Source: Sulfopaludibacter sp035551455 (GTDB lineage: Bacteria > Acidobacteriota > Terriglobia > Bryobacterales > Bryobacteraceae). From it: DNA of 64,000 nucleotides. Shown here piece after piece: positions 9,731 to 18,687 of the stretch (position 1 is the first letter of the stretch; every line of letters begins with the position of its first letter). Below the pieces are notes generated by a model, which had not been told where the DNA came from, did not search any database, and worked only from the letters and a program-made list of their open reading frames with translations. The DNA lies in contig DASZMZ010000083.1 in NCBI GenBank assembly GCA_035551455.1, positions 1 through 64,000 of the forward strand, written 5' to 3'. A program made the translations under genes and the position numbers.

Positions 9731-11956
9731 TTAGCGCCCGATCTTCTGAAGGAACTGCTGCGCCGCGGCTTTCGCCTCCGGGTCGCCGCTGCGCACGGCC
9801 GCTTGCAAATGCTCCACGGCGGGGGCGGCATCGCCCTTTTGCCACAATACGACGCCCAATTCGTACTGCGCCCGACCGAACTGCGGCTCCAGTCGCACTG
9901 CCGCCTGCAGTTCGCGGAGTGCCCCGGCGCCATCGCCTTTCGTCACCAGTAGAAATCCCAGGAACTCGTGCGCGTCGCTGGCGTTCGCATCGGACTCCAC
10001 CGCTGCCCGCGCCTGTTGTTCCGCTTCGGCATTGCGGCGCATTCCCACCAGCATCCGGGCATACGCCAGATGCGCCGGCGCGTAGTCCGGCTTTAGTTTG
10101 ATGCTCTCCTCGAAGCGATAGGCTGCTTCCGCCGTATCGCCTTTCGCAAGCAGCAGACCGGCCAGATTCGCCTGCCATTCGGCGATGCCCGGCTCAGTCG
10201 CCAGCGCCGCGCGAAACTCCCGCTCGGCCGCCGCGCCGTCGCGCGTGCCGATAAACAACTTCGCCAAATAGTTGTGCAGGTCCGGCAAATCCGAATCCAG
10301 ACCGATCCCTTTCTGCAGGTCCGCTTTCGCTTCCGCTGTCTTGTCCTGCTGCCAGAGCACCCACCCCAGTTGGCCCCACGCCGCCGCATCGTCCGGCGCC
10401 ACCGCAAGCGCGCGCCGGTACACCGTCTCCGCCTTGGCCCACTGCTGCAAATCCATCAGCATGGTGCCCAGCTTGAGCAGCATGATTTCCGATTCCGGCT
10501 GCTTCTGGAGCGCTGACTCAAAGGCCTCCACCGCGTGCGAGCCATCGCCTGCCGCGCGATAAGCGTCCGCCAGATCCACGTAGTAGCCGGCCGCCGCCGG
10601 ATGGTAGCGCTCGACCAAGGCGGCCAGCCGCGGCAATCCGAGTTTCAAATTGCTGCCGTCGCGAACTTGCGCCACGGCCCGGTCCAACACGTCCCGGGTC
10701 GAGCCGGTCAAGGTCGCCGGATAGTAGGGAACCACCTCGCCTTTGTAAGCCGTATCGCGACTCTCTGCCTTCGCCGCCAGCAGATTCCCCGCCGGTTTGC
10801 GCCGTTGAATCCAGTGGTCCGTCATCACAATGTGGACGGCGTCGTCGGTTCTCCGCTTCGGCATGTGGCAGCTTACGCAATCGCCGGACGCCGTGTGCTT
10901 CGGCGCGATGGCGGTGTTCGCCAACACCGCACCGTGGCAATCGCGGCAGACGCGGTTATACTGCGCCGTCGCCGCCTCTCCGCGAGGAATATTGTGCGGA
11001 TTGTGGCACGTGGTGCAGCGCAACTTCCCGGAACTCTTCAGGAAGCACTGTGACTGCCGCAGCCGGTAGCCTGCATGCGCCACCTCCACGCGATTTCTGT
11101 TCGGCGCCGCGCGATCGAAAGCCAGCCGGAAATCTCCCAGCGGCTGCCCCGGTACATAGGAGAATGGACCCCGCCCCTGTCGTTGAATCGAATGCGGCAG
11201 CGGCTGCGTGCTGGTCTCCAGATGACACTGCAGACAAACCTCCATCTCCCGCTCCGGACTCAGCCGTTTCGGATTGACGATCGCGTCGCGGACTTCCTGC
11301 GCCGTCGCGCCGCTCCGCCGTACGGCTTCCACATGCTTCTGGCCCGGACCGTGACAGCGCTGGCAATCGATGCCCTCCGGCAGCGGCGTCACAAACTGCG
11401 CCTCCGCGCCCTCTGCCTCATGCCCCTTCGGAATTTGCGGATAGGCGTTGTGGCACGCCATGCACTCGTAGGAAATCGCGCGCGTGGAGCCCGGATAATC
11501 GGGACGGTCGTAACCCGGGTTCATCGCCCAATAGCCGCCCTTTTCGGCATACCAGCCGAGCGGTAATTGCTGCAGCGTGTTCCGCGCCGTCAGGTGCAGA
11601 TACGTGCGGCCGTGGTTTCCCGACCCCATCACGAAGTCCACGCTCTTCTCTTCGATGTTGATTTCTTTACCGTCCGGTCCCACCTGCCAGCGCCGCTGGA
11701 AGTACTTCCCGTCGCGGTCCACCATCCGGTAATACATATCGGAGGGCGCATGGTAGAAGGGTTTGGTGGAAGCGAAGTCCTCTACCGCGGTCTGCGGCTG
11801 CATGCGGAAGAACGAGCGGCCCATTCCCGTTTCCCGATAGGTCTTGGCGATCTCCGCGTGGCACTGCGCGCACACCGCGGCGTCCACGTACCCGTCCGCG
11901 GCGAGCGCTCCGGGAACCAGCGCCATACCCATCAGCAACAGGCAGACGGCTCTCAT
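9731..11956 (-). CDS. secreted heptahaem cytochrome c with C-terminal TPR repeats
   Basis: About 741 residues. I place the start at the ATG at 11956, because MRAVCLLLMGMALVPGALA is a clean signal peptide; an in-frame GTG at 11986 would add ten residues. Seven CXXCH haem-binding motifs are visible in the first half: CAQCH, CMACH, CQRCH, CLQCH, CTTCH, CRDCH and CVSCH. The arrangement resembles the cytochrome c554/NrfA-like multihaem fold. From about residue 440 the chain turns into at least eight tetratricopeptide repeats (for example PESEIMLLKLGTMLMDLQQW, PDLHNYLAKLFIGTRD). Such multihaem-TPR fusions are common in Acidobacteria and Planctomycetes, with unknown partners. It is periplasmic and presumably carries electrons; substrate unknown. 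Confidence 0.85.
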   Translation of the reverse strand: MRAVCLLLMGMALVPGALAADGYVDAAVCAQCHAEIAKTYRETGMGRSFFRMQPQTAVEDFASTKPFYHAPSDMYYRMVDRDGKYFQRRWQVGPDGKEINIEEKSVDFVMGSGNHGRTYLHLTARNTLQQLPLGWYAEKGGYWAMNPGYDRPDYPGSTRAISYECMACHNAYPQIPKGHEAEGAEAQFVTPLPEGIDCQRCHGPGQKHVEAVRRSGATAQEVRDAIVNPKRLSPEREMEVCLQCHLETSTQPLPHSIQRQGRGPFSYVPGQPLGDFRLAFDRAAPNRNRVEVAHAGYRLRQSQCFLKSSGKLRCTTCHNPHNIPRGEAATAQYNRVCRDCHGAVLANTAIAPKHTASGDCVSCHMPKRRTDDAVHIVMTDHWIQRRKPAGNLLAAKAESRDTAYKGEVVPYYPATLTGSTRDVLDRAVAQVRDGSNLKLGLPRLAALVERYHPAAAGYYVDLADAYRAAGDGSHAVEAFESALQKQPESEIMLLKLGTMLMDLQQWAKAETVYRRALAVAPDDAAAWGQLGWVLWQQDKTAEAKADLQKGIGLDSDLPDLHNYLAKLFIGTRDGAAAEREFRAALATEPGIAEWQANLAGLLLAKGDTAEAAYRFEESIKLKPDYAPAHLAYARMLVGMRRNAEAEQQARAAVESDANASDAHEFLGFLLVTKGDGAGALRELQAAVRLEPQFGRAQYELGVVLWQKGDAAPAVEHLQAAVRSGDPEAKAAAQQFLQKIGR

Positions 11957-12072
11957 CACTCGCGGTCCATGGGGATAGTTTGCCACAGCGCGGCGTCGCT
12001 AATTTTCGGCCGGGACCGGCGATTGCCCGTACGCCGCCACAATAAGAGTCGATCGTCTATCCTACGCGATCC

Positions 12073-14196
12073 TCAATACCAGTACTTCGTCTTCTTGGCC
12101 CACTCCGAATTCGGATATCGTTGGTGCAGCAAATCAAAGGCCTGCCGCGAGTAGGGACTCGACCTGTCCGACTTACCATAGTGCGTCGCCTGCACGGCCA
12201 AATGCAGCGCCTGCGGAACTCTGGGATCCTGCGGATGCGCGCGCGCCCATTCGATGGCGTTGGCGCAAAGATAGGCGACCGAACTCGCCGCCTGTTGGAG
12301 CAGGTCCTGCCACTCTATCTCGCCGGCTGCCCGCTGTTGCGCGGGAAGAAATTCCGTTGGTCCGAAATGGCCGTCCGGGTAAAGATCCGCCAGAGCCTGA
12401 TGATTGCCGATGGGCTCATTCGGATTCGCGGCCGGCGGCTTCAACAGCCACCAGTTGTCGCGGAACGAATCCATCTGCATCACTGGCGTGTCGCGGGGGT
12501 AGCCGGCGCGCACCACAGGCTCCATGCCGGGGGCGCGCAGCATCAGGAACGTCGCCGTGAATCGCGCTGCAGCAGCGTCTTTTTCCGCCAGATATTTGCC
12601 CATCTCACCCGCCAGCGCCGGCTTCAATTGCTGCATTCGCTGCGCCAGGCTTCGCGCCGCGGCGCTATCGCCCAACACCACCGCGCGCACCCATCCGGCT
12701 TGAGCCAGGTCGGCCTGCAGATTGGCCGGCATCAGACGGCTCTTCGTCGCGTCGATCCATAGGGCCAGCGGAACCTCGCGGTTCAATGCCGACACGCTAT
12801 CGTCATCCAATGCCACCGGCTGTCGTTTTAGCTCCGCATCGCCGATCGGATCGTCGAACTCATCTTCGTCGGAACTGCTGGTCACCGCGCGCCGCGTGGC
12901 GTATTGCAGGAACTCGGTCCAGTCTCGCGCCAGCCGCAGCCGCTCACTGCGCAACAGATTCATGGTTCCCTTGGAGGGCTTGACGGCCATCGCCTCGTCG
13001 GTCCACGTGCGCGCCGCATCCAGATTCCCCGCGCGAATCTGCGACAGGATTCCATAGTAGGTCACGCTGTCCCAGGCCGGAGAATCCGGCTTCACCGAAT
13101 GCGCCGCGGTAATCAATTCGCCGGCTCCCGCATGGTGTAGCGCCGCGATCAGCCACGGCATTGTCTTCTTCTCGCGCCAGATCTCGAGGGCCGGCTGCTC
13201 ACTCTGGAAGACGCCGATCCAATGCGCCACATCGCTGTTCAGCGGCGCCGATTCGGCCGGGGACAAGTGGTCCCAAATCGATGTGTAGTCCACCAGCACG
13301 CGTTCCAATTGCTCGCTGGAACGCGGCTTCATCAGTTGATCGCCGAGAGCTACCAGTTGCTGCCGTGGTTGAGTCCGCGCCCGCACAAAGCCCAGCAGGG
13401 CTTGCGCACGCTCCCTCCACGCTCCGGCCGACGCGTCGTTCACGATTGCATCCAACCGCGTTTCCGCATCGTTCAGTTGGCTCGCATCTTTGGCCATCGT
13501 GGCCTGCCTTATGGAGACTCGCGCCGCCACGTATCGCGAGGTGTCGCGCCATGCCGATTGGCGATTGGCCGCGATCCGGTCGAAATCCGCTCTTGCCTGG
13601 TCATACTGCCCGGCATACATCTCGGCAGCGGCGATCTGATAATCGCGATCCGCCGCGAGTTTCGCATTGCCGCCGGCCCAGGCCTTGGGAATCGCCGGAC
13701 CGCCCGAGCAGTTCTGGAAGACCTGATCCTGCCCGCGCAGCCACTCGGCTGTCAGTGGACTCGCCGCGCCCCACTCGGCCGCGCGTTGCTGCAGCGTCGC
13801 CGCAGCCGTCGTGAACGCGTCCTCCAGACAATTCACGTAAAACTGATAGTCCTCGCCGGGCACCTTCCGCTCCAGGTCAATCTTCTCGATCGCCGGCGCT
13901 CCGGCCACCAGTTTGCGGGCATCCAGCCAGGTCAAGGTCTGCTCGGGCTTTCGCACCTCCTCATGCGGCAACGTCGACGGCACGCCAGAGAGGTCCCGAT
14001 AGGCCAGCAGCAGGTATCGCCGCCGAAAGTGCGGCCGCAGCACGCCCACTCGGCCGTGCGCTAAATCTTCGGGCAGCGGATTGTGATACGTGGCGAAGCG
14101 TAGTTCCGCCGGACCGGGCGAGCAGCTATCCACATAGTGCGGCGCCACCACGAGCAACAGCAGCAGACTCAGTCCGAGAATCCACCCGTGCTTCAT
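12073..14196 (-). CDS. conserved hypothetical exported protein, helical repeats
   Basis: 707 residues from the ATG at 14196; the open frame upstream lies antisense-like over the DUF3142 gene and is not coding. The start overlaps the stop of the DUF3142 gene as ATGA, which argues for translational coupling. N-terminal hydrophobic segment GWILGLSLLLLLVVAPHYV followed by a cysteine (DSCSPGP). The rest is rich in Ala, Leu, Arg and Gln and reads as paired helices of TPR/SEL type (QIAAAEMYAGQYDQARADFDRI; RAGNLDAARTWTDEAMAV). An acidic stretch SSSDEDEFDD lies near residue 485. I do not recognise a catalytic motif. It probably forms a cell-envelope scaffold with its DUF3142 partner, which is a guess from coupling. 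Confidence 0.75.
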   Translation of the reverse strand: MKHGWILGLSLLLLLVVAPHYVDSCSPGPAELRFATYHNPLPEDLAHGRVGVLRPHFRRRYLLLAYRDLSGVPSTLPHEEVRKPEQTLTWLDARKLVAGAPAIEKIDLERKVPGEDYQFYVNCLEDAFTTAAATLQQRAAEWGAASPLTAEWLRGQDQVFQNCSGGPAIPKAWAGGNAKLAADRDYQIAAAEMYAGQYDQARADFDRIAANRQSAWRDTSRYVAARVSIRQATMAKDASQLNDAETRLDAIVNDASAGAWRERAQALLGFVRARTQPRQQLVALGDQLMKPRSSEQLERVLVDYTSIWDHLSPAESAPLNSDVAHWIGVFQSEQPALEIWREKKTMPWLIAALHHAGAGELITAAHSVKPDSPAWDSVTYYGILSQIRAGNLDAARTWTDEAMAVKPSKGTMNLLRSERLRLARDWTEFLQYATRRAVTSSSDEDEFDDPIGDAELKRQPVALDDDSVSALNREVPLALWIDATKSRLMPANLQADLAQAGWVRAVVLGDSAAARSLAQRMQQLKPALAGEMGKYLAEKDAAAARFTATFLMLRAPGMEPVVRAGYPRDTPVMQMDSFRDNWWLLKPPAANPNEPIGNHQALADLYPDGHFGPTEFLPAQQRAAGEIEWQDLLQQAASSVAYLCANAIEWARAHPQDPRVPQALHLAVQATHYGKSDRSSPYSRQAFDLLHQRYPNSEWAKKTKYWY

Positions 14197-14912
14197 TGCA
14201 ACCTCCGCGCCAACTGCATTGCACCACGATATGCTTCCGCCGTCCATGGTCCCGGATGGAAGATGAAGAGGCGCCGTCCGCGGGGAACCACCGGCGCGAT
14301 TTCGTCGGTCGAAACGCCCACGCTGTTCCGGCAAACGTCCAGCGAATACTCCCGCACATCCCGAGGGTCGGCCGCACCCATTCGGAACATCATCGGCACC
14401 GCGTCCACCACCGGCAGACTGCGGATCCACGGATCGGCCTCGCACCACGATGCCAGCGCCGTAATCGTCAGCGGCATCGAGGGCTGCAGCCGCGCGCGCA
14501 ATCCATTGAGGAATTCGGTGTACCAGGTGCGTTCGGATGCGCGAGCGTCGAAGTCGATCTCTAGCGCCCTCACCCGCGGCAGGCCGGCCGCCTTCAACAC
14601 CTCGGCGACCACCAACTTCGCATCCGGCAGTGGCGGCGCTTGCGATTCCAGCCGCACTACTGCGATCATCGCCGTGCCCGCCGGTACTTCGAGAGATTGG
14701 AGTCTCGGTGCGGAAGTGATCGCTCCTCCGCGCCAGTTTACCGACCGCGCCAGAAATGCCACACCCACTTTGTGAGGATCCAGAAATGTCAGGTGCTCCG
14801 GATGCTCCCAGGCCCACAGGAACACGCGGGGCAGGCCAGGCAGCGGGTCAGGCCGCCGGCCGCACGCGCAGGCCGCGCACAACGCCGCCAGCAGAATCGC
14901 CCGCTTTCGCAT
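14193..14912 (-). CDS. DUF3142 family protein, probable lipoprotein
   Basis: 239 residues. The N-terminus MRKRAILLAALCAACACGRR gives a hydrophobic leader with possible lipobox cysteines. The remainder matches DUF3142 as I remember it: FLWAWEHPEHLTFLDPHKVGVAFLA near the start, ALEIDFDARASERTWYTEFL near residue 120, and the closing FIFHPGPWTAEAYRGA. The fold is probably a TIM barrel related to glycoside hydrolases, and LEIDFDA would hold acidic residues at the strand end, but no activity is known. Its stop codon overlaps the ATG of the 707-residue gene (ATGA). Confidence 0.75.
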   Translation of the reverse strand: MRKRAILLAALCAACACGRRPDPLPGLPRVFLWAWEHPEHLTFLDPHKVGVAFLARSVNWRGGAITSAPRLQSLEVPAGTAMIAVVRLESQAPPLPDAKLVVAEVLKAAGLPRVRALEIDFDARASERTWYTEFLNGLRARLQPSMPLTITALASWCEADPWIRSLPVVDAVPMMFRMGAADPRDVREYSLDVCRNSVGVSTDEIAPVVPRGRRLFIFHPGPWTAEAYRGAMQLARRLQ

Positions 14913-14919
14913 GACTACT

Positions 14920-15696
14920 TCATTTCTTCACGAATAGCGAGAGCGCCATAAAAAGTCCGATGCCGATAACGATTTTGCGCACCGTCTTGCCGCCCAATTT
15001 GCGCGCCGTCCCCGCGCCGCCCCATCCGCCCAGGATGGCCGCCACCGCCATCAGCAGCACGTAGGGCCAGTAGACCATGCGCGCCCAGATGAAATAAGCG
15101 GCCGCGATTCCGTTAATGCTGCCGCCCAGCACCACTTTGAGACTGTTCATCTCGTGGATATTCGTGAGTCCCTGAATGCTGAGCGCGGCCAGCATCAGAA
15201 TGCCGATACCTGCTCCGAAATAGCCGCCGTACAGCCCGATGCCTAACTGGAAAAGCAGTCCCCACACCAGCCAACCGGTGGATTTTCGGGTCTCGGCATC
15301 GGCCGTCTTGAGAGCCCGCTGCACGGGTTCCTGCGCCATGAATAGCAGCGTCGCAAAGAGAATCAGGAACGGCACCAACTTGTCGAAGACGGATGCCGGA
15401 GTGAGCCGAAGCAGCAGCGCTCCCACCAGGCCGCCTACCAGGCTCGGCACCACCATGAACCAGAAGCGCGATTCCACTTCCCGCATCTCGCGCCGGTAGC
15501 CCCAGGCGCTACCCAAAGTGCCTGGCCAGATGGCCACCGTGCTGGTGGCGTTGGCCGTCACCGAATCCAGCCCCAGCCAGATCAGCGTGGGAAACGAGAC
15601 CAGCGTGCCGCCGCCCGCCACTGAATTGATGGCGCCGGCCAGGAATGCCGACGCGAATGCGCCTGCTGCGTGGGGAATGTCCAACGTGGTGGTCAA
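14920..15696 (-). CDS. TauE/SafE-type membrane permease
   Basis: About 258 residues starting at a TTG at 15696; the open frame continues upstream for 56 codons, but that part is Arg-rich and would run into the divergent pseudouridine synthase gene. Eight or so membrane segments. The N-terminal AGAINSVAGGGTLVSFPTLI and the second-half repeat GLYGGYFGAGIGILMLAALS are the duplicated signature of the TauE/SafE (DUF81) anion-exporter family. Members export sulfite, sulfoacetate or related organic anions, or have other substrates; nothing here identifies which. The start codon is uncertain because there is no in-frame ATG at the right place. Confidence 0.85.
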   Translation of the reverse strand: MTTTLDIPHAAGAFASAFLAGAINSVAGGGTLVSFPTLIWLGLDSVTANATSTVAIWPGTLGSAWGYRREMREVESRFWFMVVPSLVGGLVGALLLRLTPASVFDKLVPFLILFATLLFMAQEPVQRALKTADAETRKSTGWLVWGLLFQLGIGLYGGYFGAGIGILMLAALSIQGLTNIHEMNSLKVVLGGSINGIAAAYFIWARMVYWPYVLLMAVAAILGGWGGAGTARKLGGKTVRKIVIGIGLFMALSLFVKK

Positions 15697-15752
15697 ACTT
15701 GCATTGTGGCACAGCCACCGGGCGAGGGGCGATAATAGCTGAACCACTGCAA

Positions 15753-16451
15753 ATGAAGAAACCACCCAGAAAAGGCGAAGTGCGCGTACTCTACGAAGAC
15801 GATGCCGTGGTCGCGCTCGATAAACCGGCCGGACTCTCCTCCGTCCCCATCCACAAGAACACATCCACGCCGTCGGCTCTGTCCGTGCTCGCCGCGTCGC
15901 TCGCCGAGGAGCGCCGGAAGCCCTTCGTCGTCCACCGCATCGATCGTTTCACCTCCGGCGTGCTGCTTTTTGCGAAGACCGAGCGCGATCGTGAGGCGCT
16001 CATCCAGCAGTTCCTGGAGCACACGCCTGTGCGCGAATACCTCGCCGTGGTTCGCGGCAAGCTCGCTTCGCCGAAGGAGACGCTGGTCCACTATTTCCGC
16101 CGTGAGGGCATGTTCCAAAAATTGCGTCCGTCAAATGATCCCACGGCCACTCGCGCCGAGCTTCGCTACACTCTGGAGAAGCCCTTACAGGACGCTTCGC
16201 TCGTCCGCGTGGAATTGGTCACGGGGCTGCAGAATCAAATTCGCGTCCAGTTTTCGGCCATCGGCAATCCCGTGGTCGGCGACCGCAAATATCACCCCGC
16301 GGAAGCCTCCGAAACACACATCGACCGCGTCGCTCTTCACGCCGCGCGGCTGCGCTTCATACACCCCAGGACCAGTAAGCCGGTCACGGTCGAATGTCCG
16401 CCCCCCGCCGATTTCCGTAATCTGGTGCAGGCTCTCTCTACAAAACGCTAG
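15753..16451 (+). CDS. RluA-family pseudouridine synthase
   Basis: 232 residues from the ATG at 15753. The catalytic motif HRIDRFTSGVLLFAKT (Asp at about 64) marks the RluA family, which converts uridine to pseudouridine in rRNA or tRNA. VVALDKPAGLSSVP near the start and NQIRVQFSAIGNPVVGDRKY toward the end are also typical. No S4 RNA-binding domain precedes the catalytic domain, so it is a short form like RluA or TruC rather than RluC/D. It is transcribed divergently from the TauE-type gene across 56 bases. Target site unknown. Confidence 0.92.
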   Translation: MKKPPRKGEVRVLYEDDAVVALDKPAGLSSVPIHKNTSTPSALSVLAASLAEERRKPFVVHRIDRFTSGVLLFAKTERDREALIQQFLEHTPVREYLAVVRGKLASPKETLVHYFRREGMFQKLRPSNDPTATRAELRYTLEKPLQDASLVRVELVTGLQNQIRVQFSAIGNPVVGDRKYHPAEASETHIDRVALHAARLRFIHPRTSKPVTVECPPPADFRNLVQALSTKR

Positions 16452-16469
16452 TACTGCTTACAATCACGC

Positions 16470-18566
16470 TCACTGCGCGTCCTTCACGCAGCGGAAGCCC
16501 ACGGTCCCGGCGCGGTCCTTCGAGGGCGCGATGAGCAGATACTTGCCGTGCTCGGTCAGCTTGTACGCTGCCGGGAAATACCAGTGCGAAGCTCCCGGAC
16601 GATAGTAGCTGCCGCCGCGGAGAACCGCCGCGCGCGTGTGCTCGTCCTGCAACTCCTCCGTCCACTGCCACACATTACCAGTCATGTCCATGACGCCGAA
16701 CGGGCTGGCGCCTTTCGGAAACGCATCCACCGGTGTCGCTCCGCGCAAGTCGTAGCCGTGATCCTGCTTCGGCGCGCATTCGTCGCACCAGTTGGTGCCC
16801 CACGGATACGCGCGCCCGTCCAGACCCTGCGCGGCGTACTGCCATTCCCACTCGTGCGGCAATCGTTTCCCCGCCCACTTGGCATACGCCCGCGCATCCT
16901 CCAGCGACACCCACGTCACCGGACGCTTTTCCCAACCCTCGGGATAGGTCCCGCCTTTCCAGTCGCGGAGAAAATTGTGGTCGTCCGCGGGACGATAGTT
17001 CGACGCTCTCAGGAACTCGGCGAACTGCCCGTTCGTCACCGGGAACTTGTCGATGTCAAAGGCTGCCACCGGCACCTGCATGACGTGATGACGGCGCGGC
17101 GAATCCTCGCCGGGGTATTGCACATCCACGCCGATGTCGTCGGAGCCTTCGATCTCCACGCCGTGTACTTCGAAGCGGAAATTCGCCGCCGGAATCCGCA
17201 CCATGCCCGCCGGAGTCTGCGCCGACCGCGCCGTCTTTTCCATCGGCACAATCTGCTGCGGGAGCACTCGCCACTGCTTCGGAAACGACGCCAGGGGCCG
17301 GGCGGTCAGCGCCCGCATTTCACCCAGAAATGTGGTCAGTGCCGTGTCGGCATTTTCCCGCTGCGCCAGAATCGCGCCGTAGCCCAGAGCTTCCATCCCG
17401 AAGGAAAGTACGCCATTCACAGGCTGCAATTCCACGCCGTGCCACAGGTCGTAATAGTGCATCCCCGCCTCCGCAGCCACCGGCAACTGCGGTCCTTCGA
17501 TGTTGTATACCGCGCGATTCACCAGCGTCCACAGCGTCCTTCCATCTTTGGGGAATTTACTGGCAAAGACGCCGAACGCCACCGTGGGCGTGTGCGGCTC
17601 CCAGGCGCCGCTCACCAGGTATTCGGCGAAGCGACGTTCCACCTTCGCCACGCGGCGAATCGCTTCCGCGTCGCGTTCGGTCACGCCGTTCCAGATGCCC
17701 CAGATGTTCTCCCAGGTCTCGTAGCCCACGCCGTTGAAGAACGCAGCCTGCAGATTGTCCGTCTTGTCCTTATTCCACCGGTCGCAGACGTTCACCATAT
17801 GGCGCGGCTCCAGCCACTTTCCGCGGCTCACCATGGGCACGAACGGATATTTCCAATAGCCCCACGACATGCTGTTCCAGTTCAGCATCTCGTCGCCGTC
17901 CGGATACCCCTCGGGCTCGAACACCAGAGGATGGCCAACCGCGTCGGCCGCCTCCAGATACGTACGCGGCACACCGCCGAAGGTGTCGCCGTTCACGCCG
18001 TCGGCGCCAATCTCTTTCATCAGGCCGGCCAGCGTTTCCGGCATGCTGCGAGGCTCCCGGCGCGTCCCCATATCCCACGGCATCGTCGGAAACAGCACGC
18101 GCACGCCGCGCCGGTGGAAGTCCGCGATCATCTCCCGCAAGCCCGCGATCCCGCCCGGCATGTCGCGCAGCAGGTCGAACTGATTGCGATTGTCGATGCC
18201 GATATTGGGATATACCGGCCATAGCAGCACACTGTCGATGCCGCCGTAGCGCTTGTCCAGATCGGTCAGGAAACGGTCCACCGTGTAGCGCCGCGCCGCC
18301 GGGTCGTACAGGTAGCGATCCTCCACCATCGATTGCGGCTGCATGAAGCTGCTCTGCGCCCATTGCAGTTCGGGCCGCGCATACAGGTCGCCGTTCAGTC
18401 CCGCGCGGATACGCCGCTCCTCGCGATACTGCTGCATCTCGCGCAGCCACTCGGCCGTGTCGGCCTTGGTGGGCGGGCCGGGAAACTGCTGCCCCTGCGG
18501 CGGGTACTTCGTCTCCTGCGCCTGAATCGCCGTCAGGCACATTGCCAGCACTGCAATCCGAAACAT
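16470..18566 (-). CDS. exported fusion: glycosidase-like barrel + formylglycine-generating-enzyme-like domain
   Basis: 698 residues with a signal peptide (MFRIAVLAMCLTAIQA). Residues about 60-440 look like a TIM-barrel glycosidase-type domain: SVLLWPVYPNIGIDNRNQFD, FHRRGVRVLFPTMPWDMGT, GADGVNGDTFGGVP. From residue 451 (TPAGMVRIPAANF) to the end it is a full FGE-sulfatase/EgtB-like fold (FPVTNGQFAEFL, KRLPHEWEWQYAAQG, GVMDMTGNVWQWTEE, VLRGGSYYRPG). True formylglycine-generating enzymes carry two cysteines just after the RGGS motif; here the segment is GGSYYRPGASHWYF with no cysteine, so sulfatase activation is unlikely. It may instead be a binding or non-haem iron module. Convergent with the pseudouridine synthase. 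Confidence 0.8.
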   Translation of the reverse strand: MFRIAVLAMCLTAIQAQETKYPPQGQQFPGPPTKADTAEWLREMQQYREERRIRAGLNGDLYARPELQWAQSSFMQPQSMVEDRYLYDPAARRYTVDRFLTDLDKRYGGIDSVLLWPVYPNIGIDNRNQFDLLRDMPGGIAGLREMIADFHRRGVRVLFPTMPWDMGTRREPRSMPETLAGLMKEIGADGVNGDTFGGVPRTYLEAADAVGHPLVFEPEGYPDGDEMLNWNSMSWGYWKYPFVPMVSRGKWLEPRHMVNVCDRWNKDKTDNLQAAFFNGVGYETWENIWGIWNGVTERDAEAIRRVAKVERRFAEYLVSGAWEPHTPTVAFGVFASKFPKDGRTLWTLVNRAVYNIEGPQLPVAAEAGMHYYDLWHGVELQPVNGVLSFGMEALGYGAILAQRENADTALTTFLGEMRALTARPLASFPKQWRVLPQQIVPMEKTARSAQTPAGMVRIPAANFRFEVHGVEIEGSDDIGVDVQYPGEDSPRRHHVMQVPVAAFDIDKFPVTNGQFAEFLRASNYRPADDHNFLRDWKGGTYPEGWEKRPVTWVSLEDARAYAKWAGKRLPHEWEWQYAAQGLDGRAYPWGTNWCDECAPKQDHGYDLRGATPVDAFPKGASPFGVMDMTGNVWQWTEELQDEHTRAAVLRGGSYYRPGASHWYFPAAYKLTEHGKYLLIAPSKDRAGTVGFRCVKDAQ

Positions 18567-18687
18567 ACGCGCTCATTGTACAAGTTCCCGAGTAGAATGG
18601 ACGATCGCGTTTTGCCCTCTGCGACAGCGCCACGCGCTGCCTTTTGAGGCCTTTTATGCCAGCCCGCTGACGCGCGAGAATGGGAGT

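Noticed and set aside
14197..14817. N-terminal extension of the 707-residue protein by 207 codons
   Set aside because: It overlaps the DUF3142 gene in another frame; the ATGA overlap and a clean membrane leader support the start at 14196.
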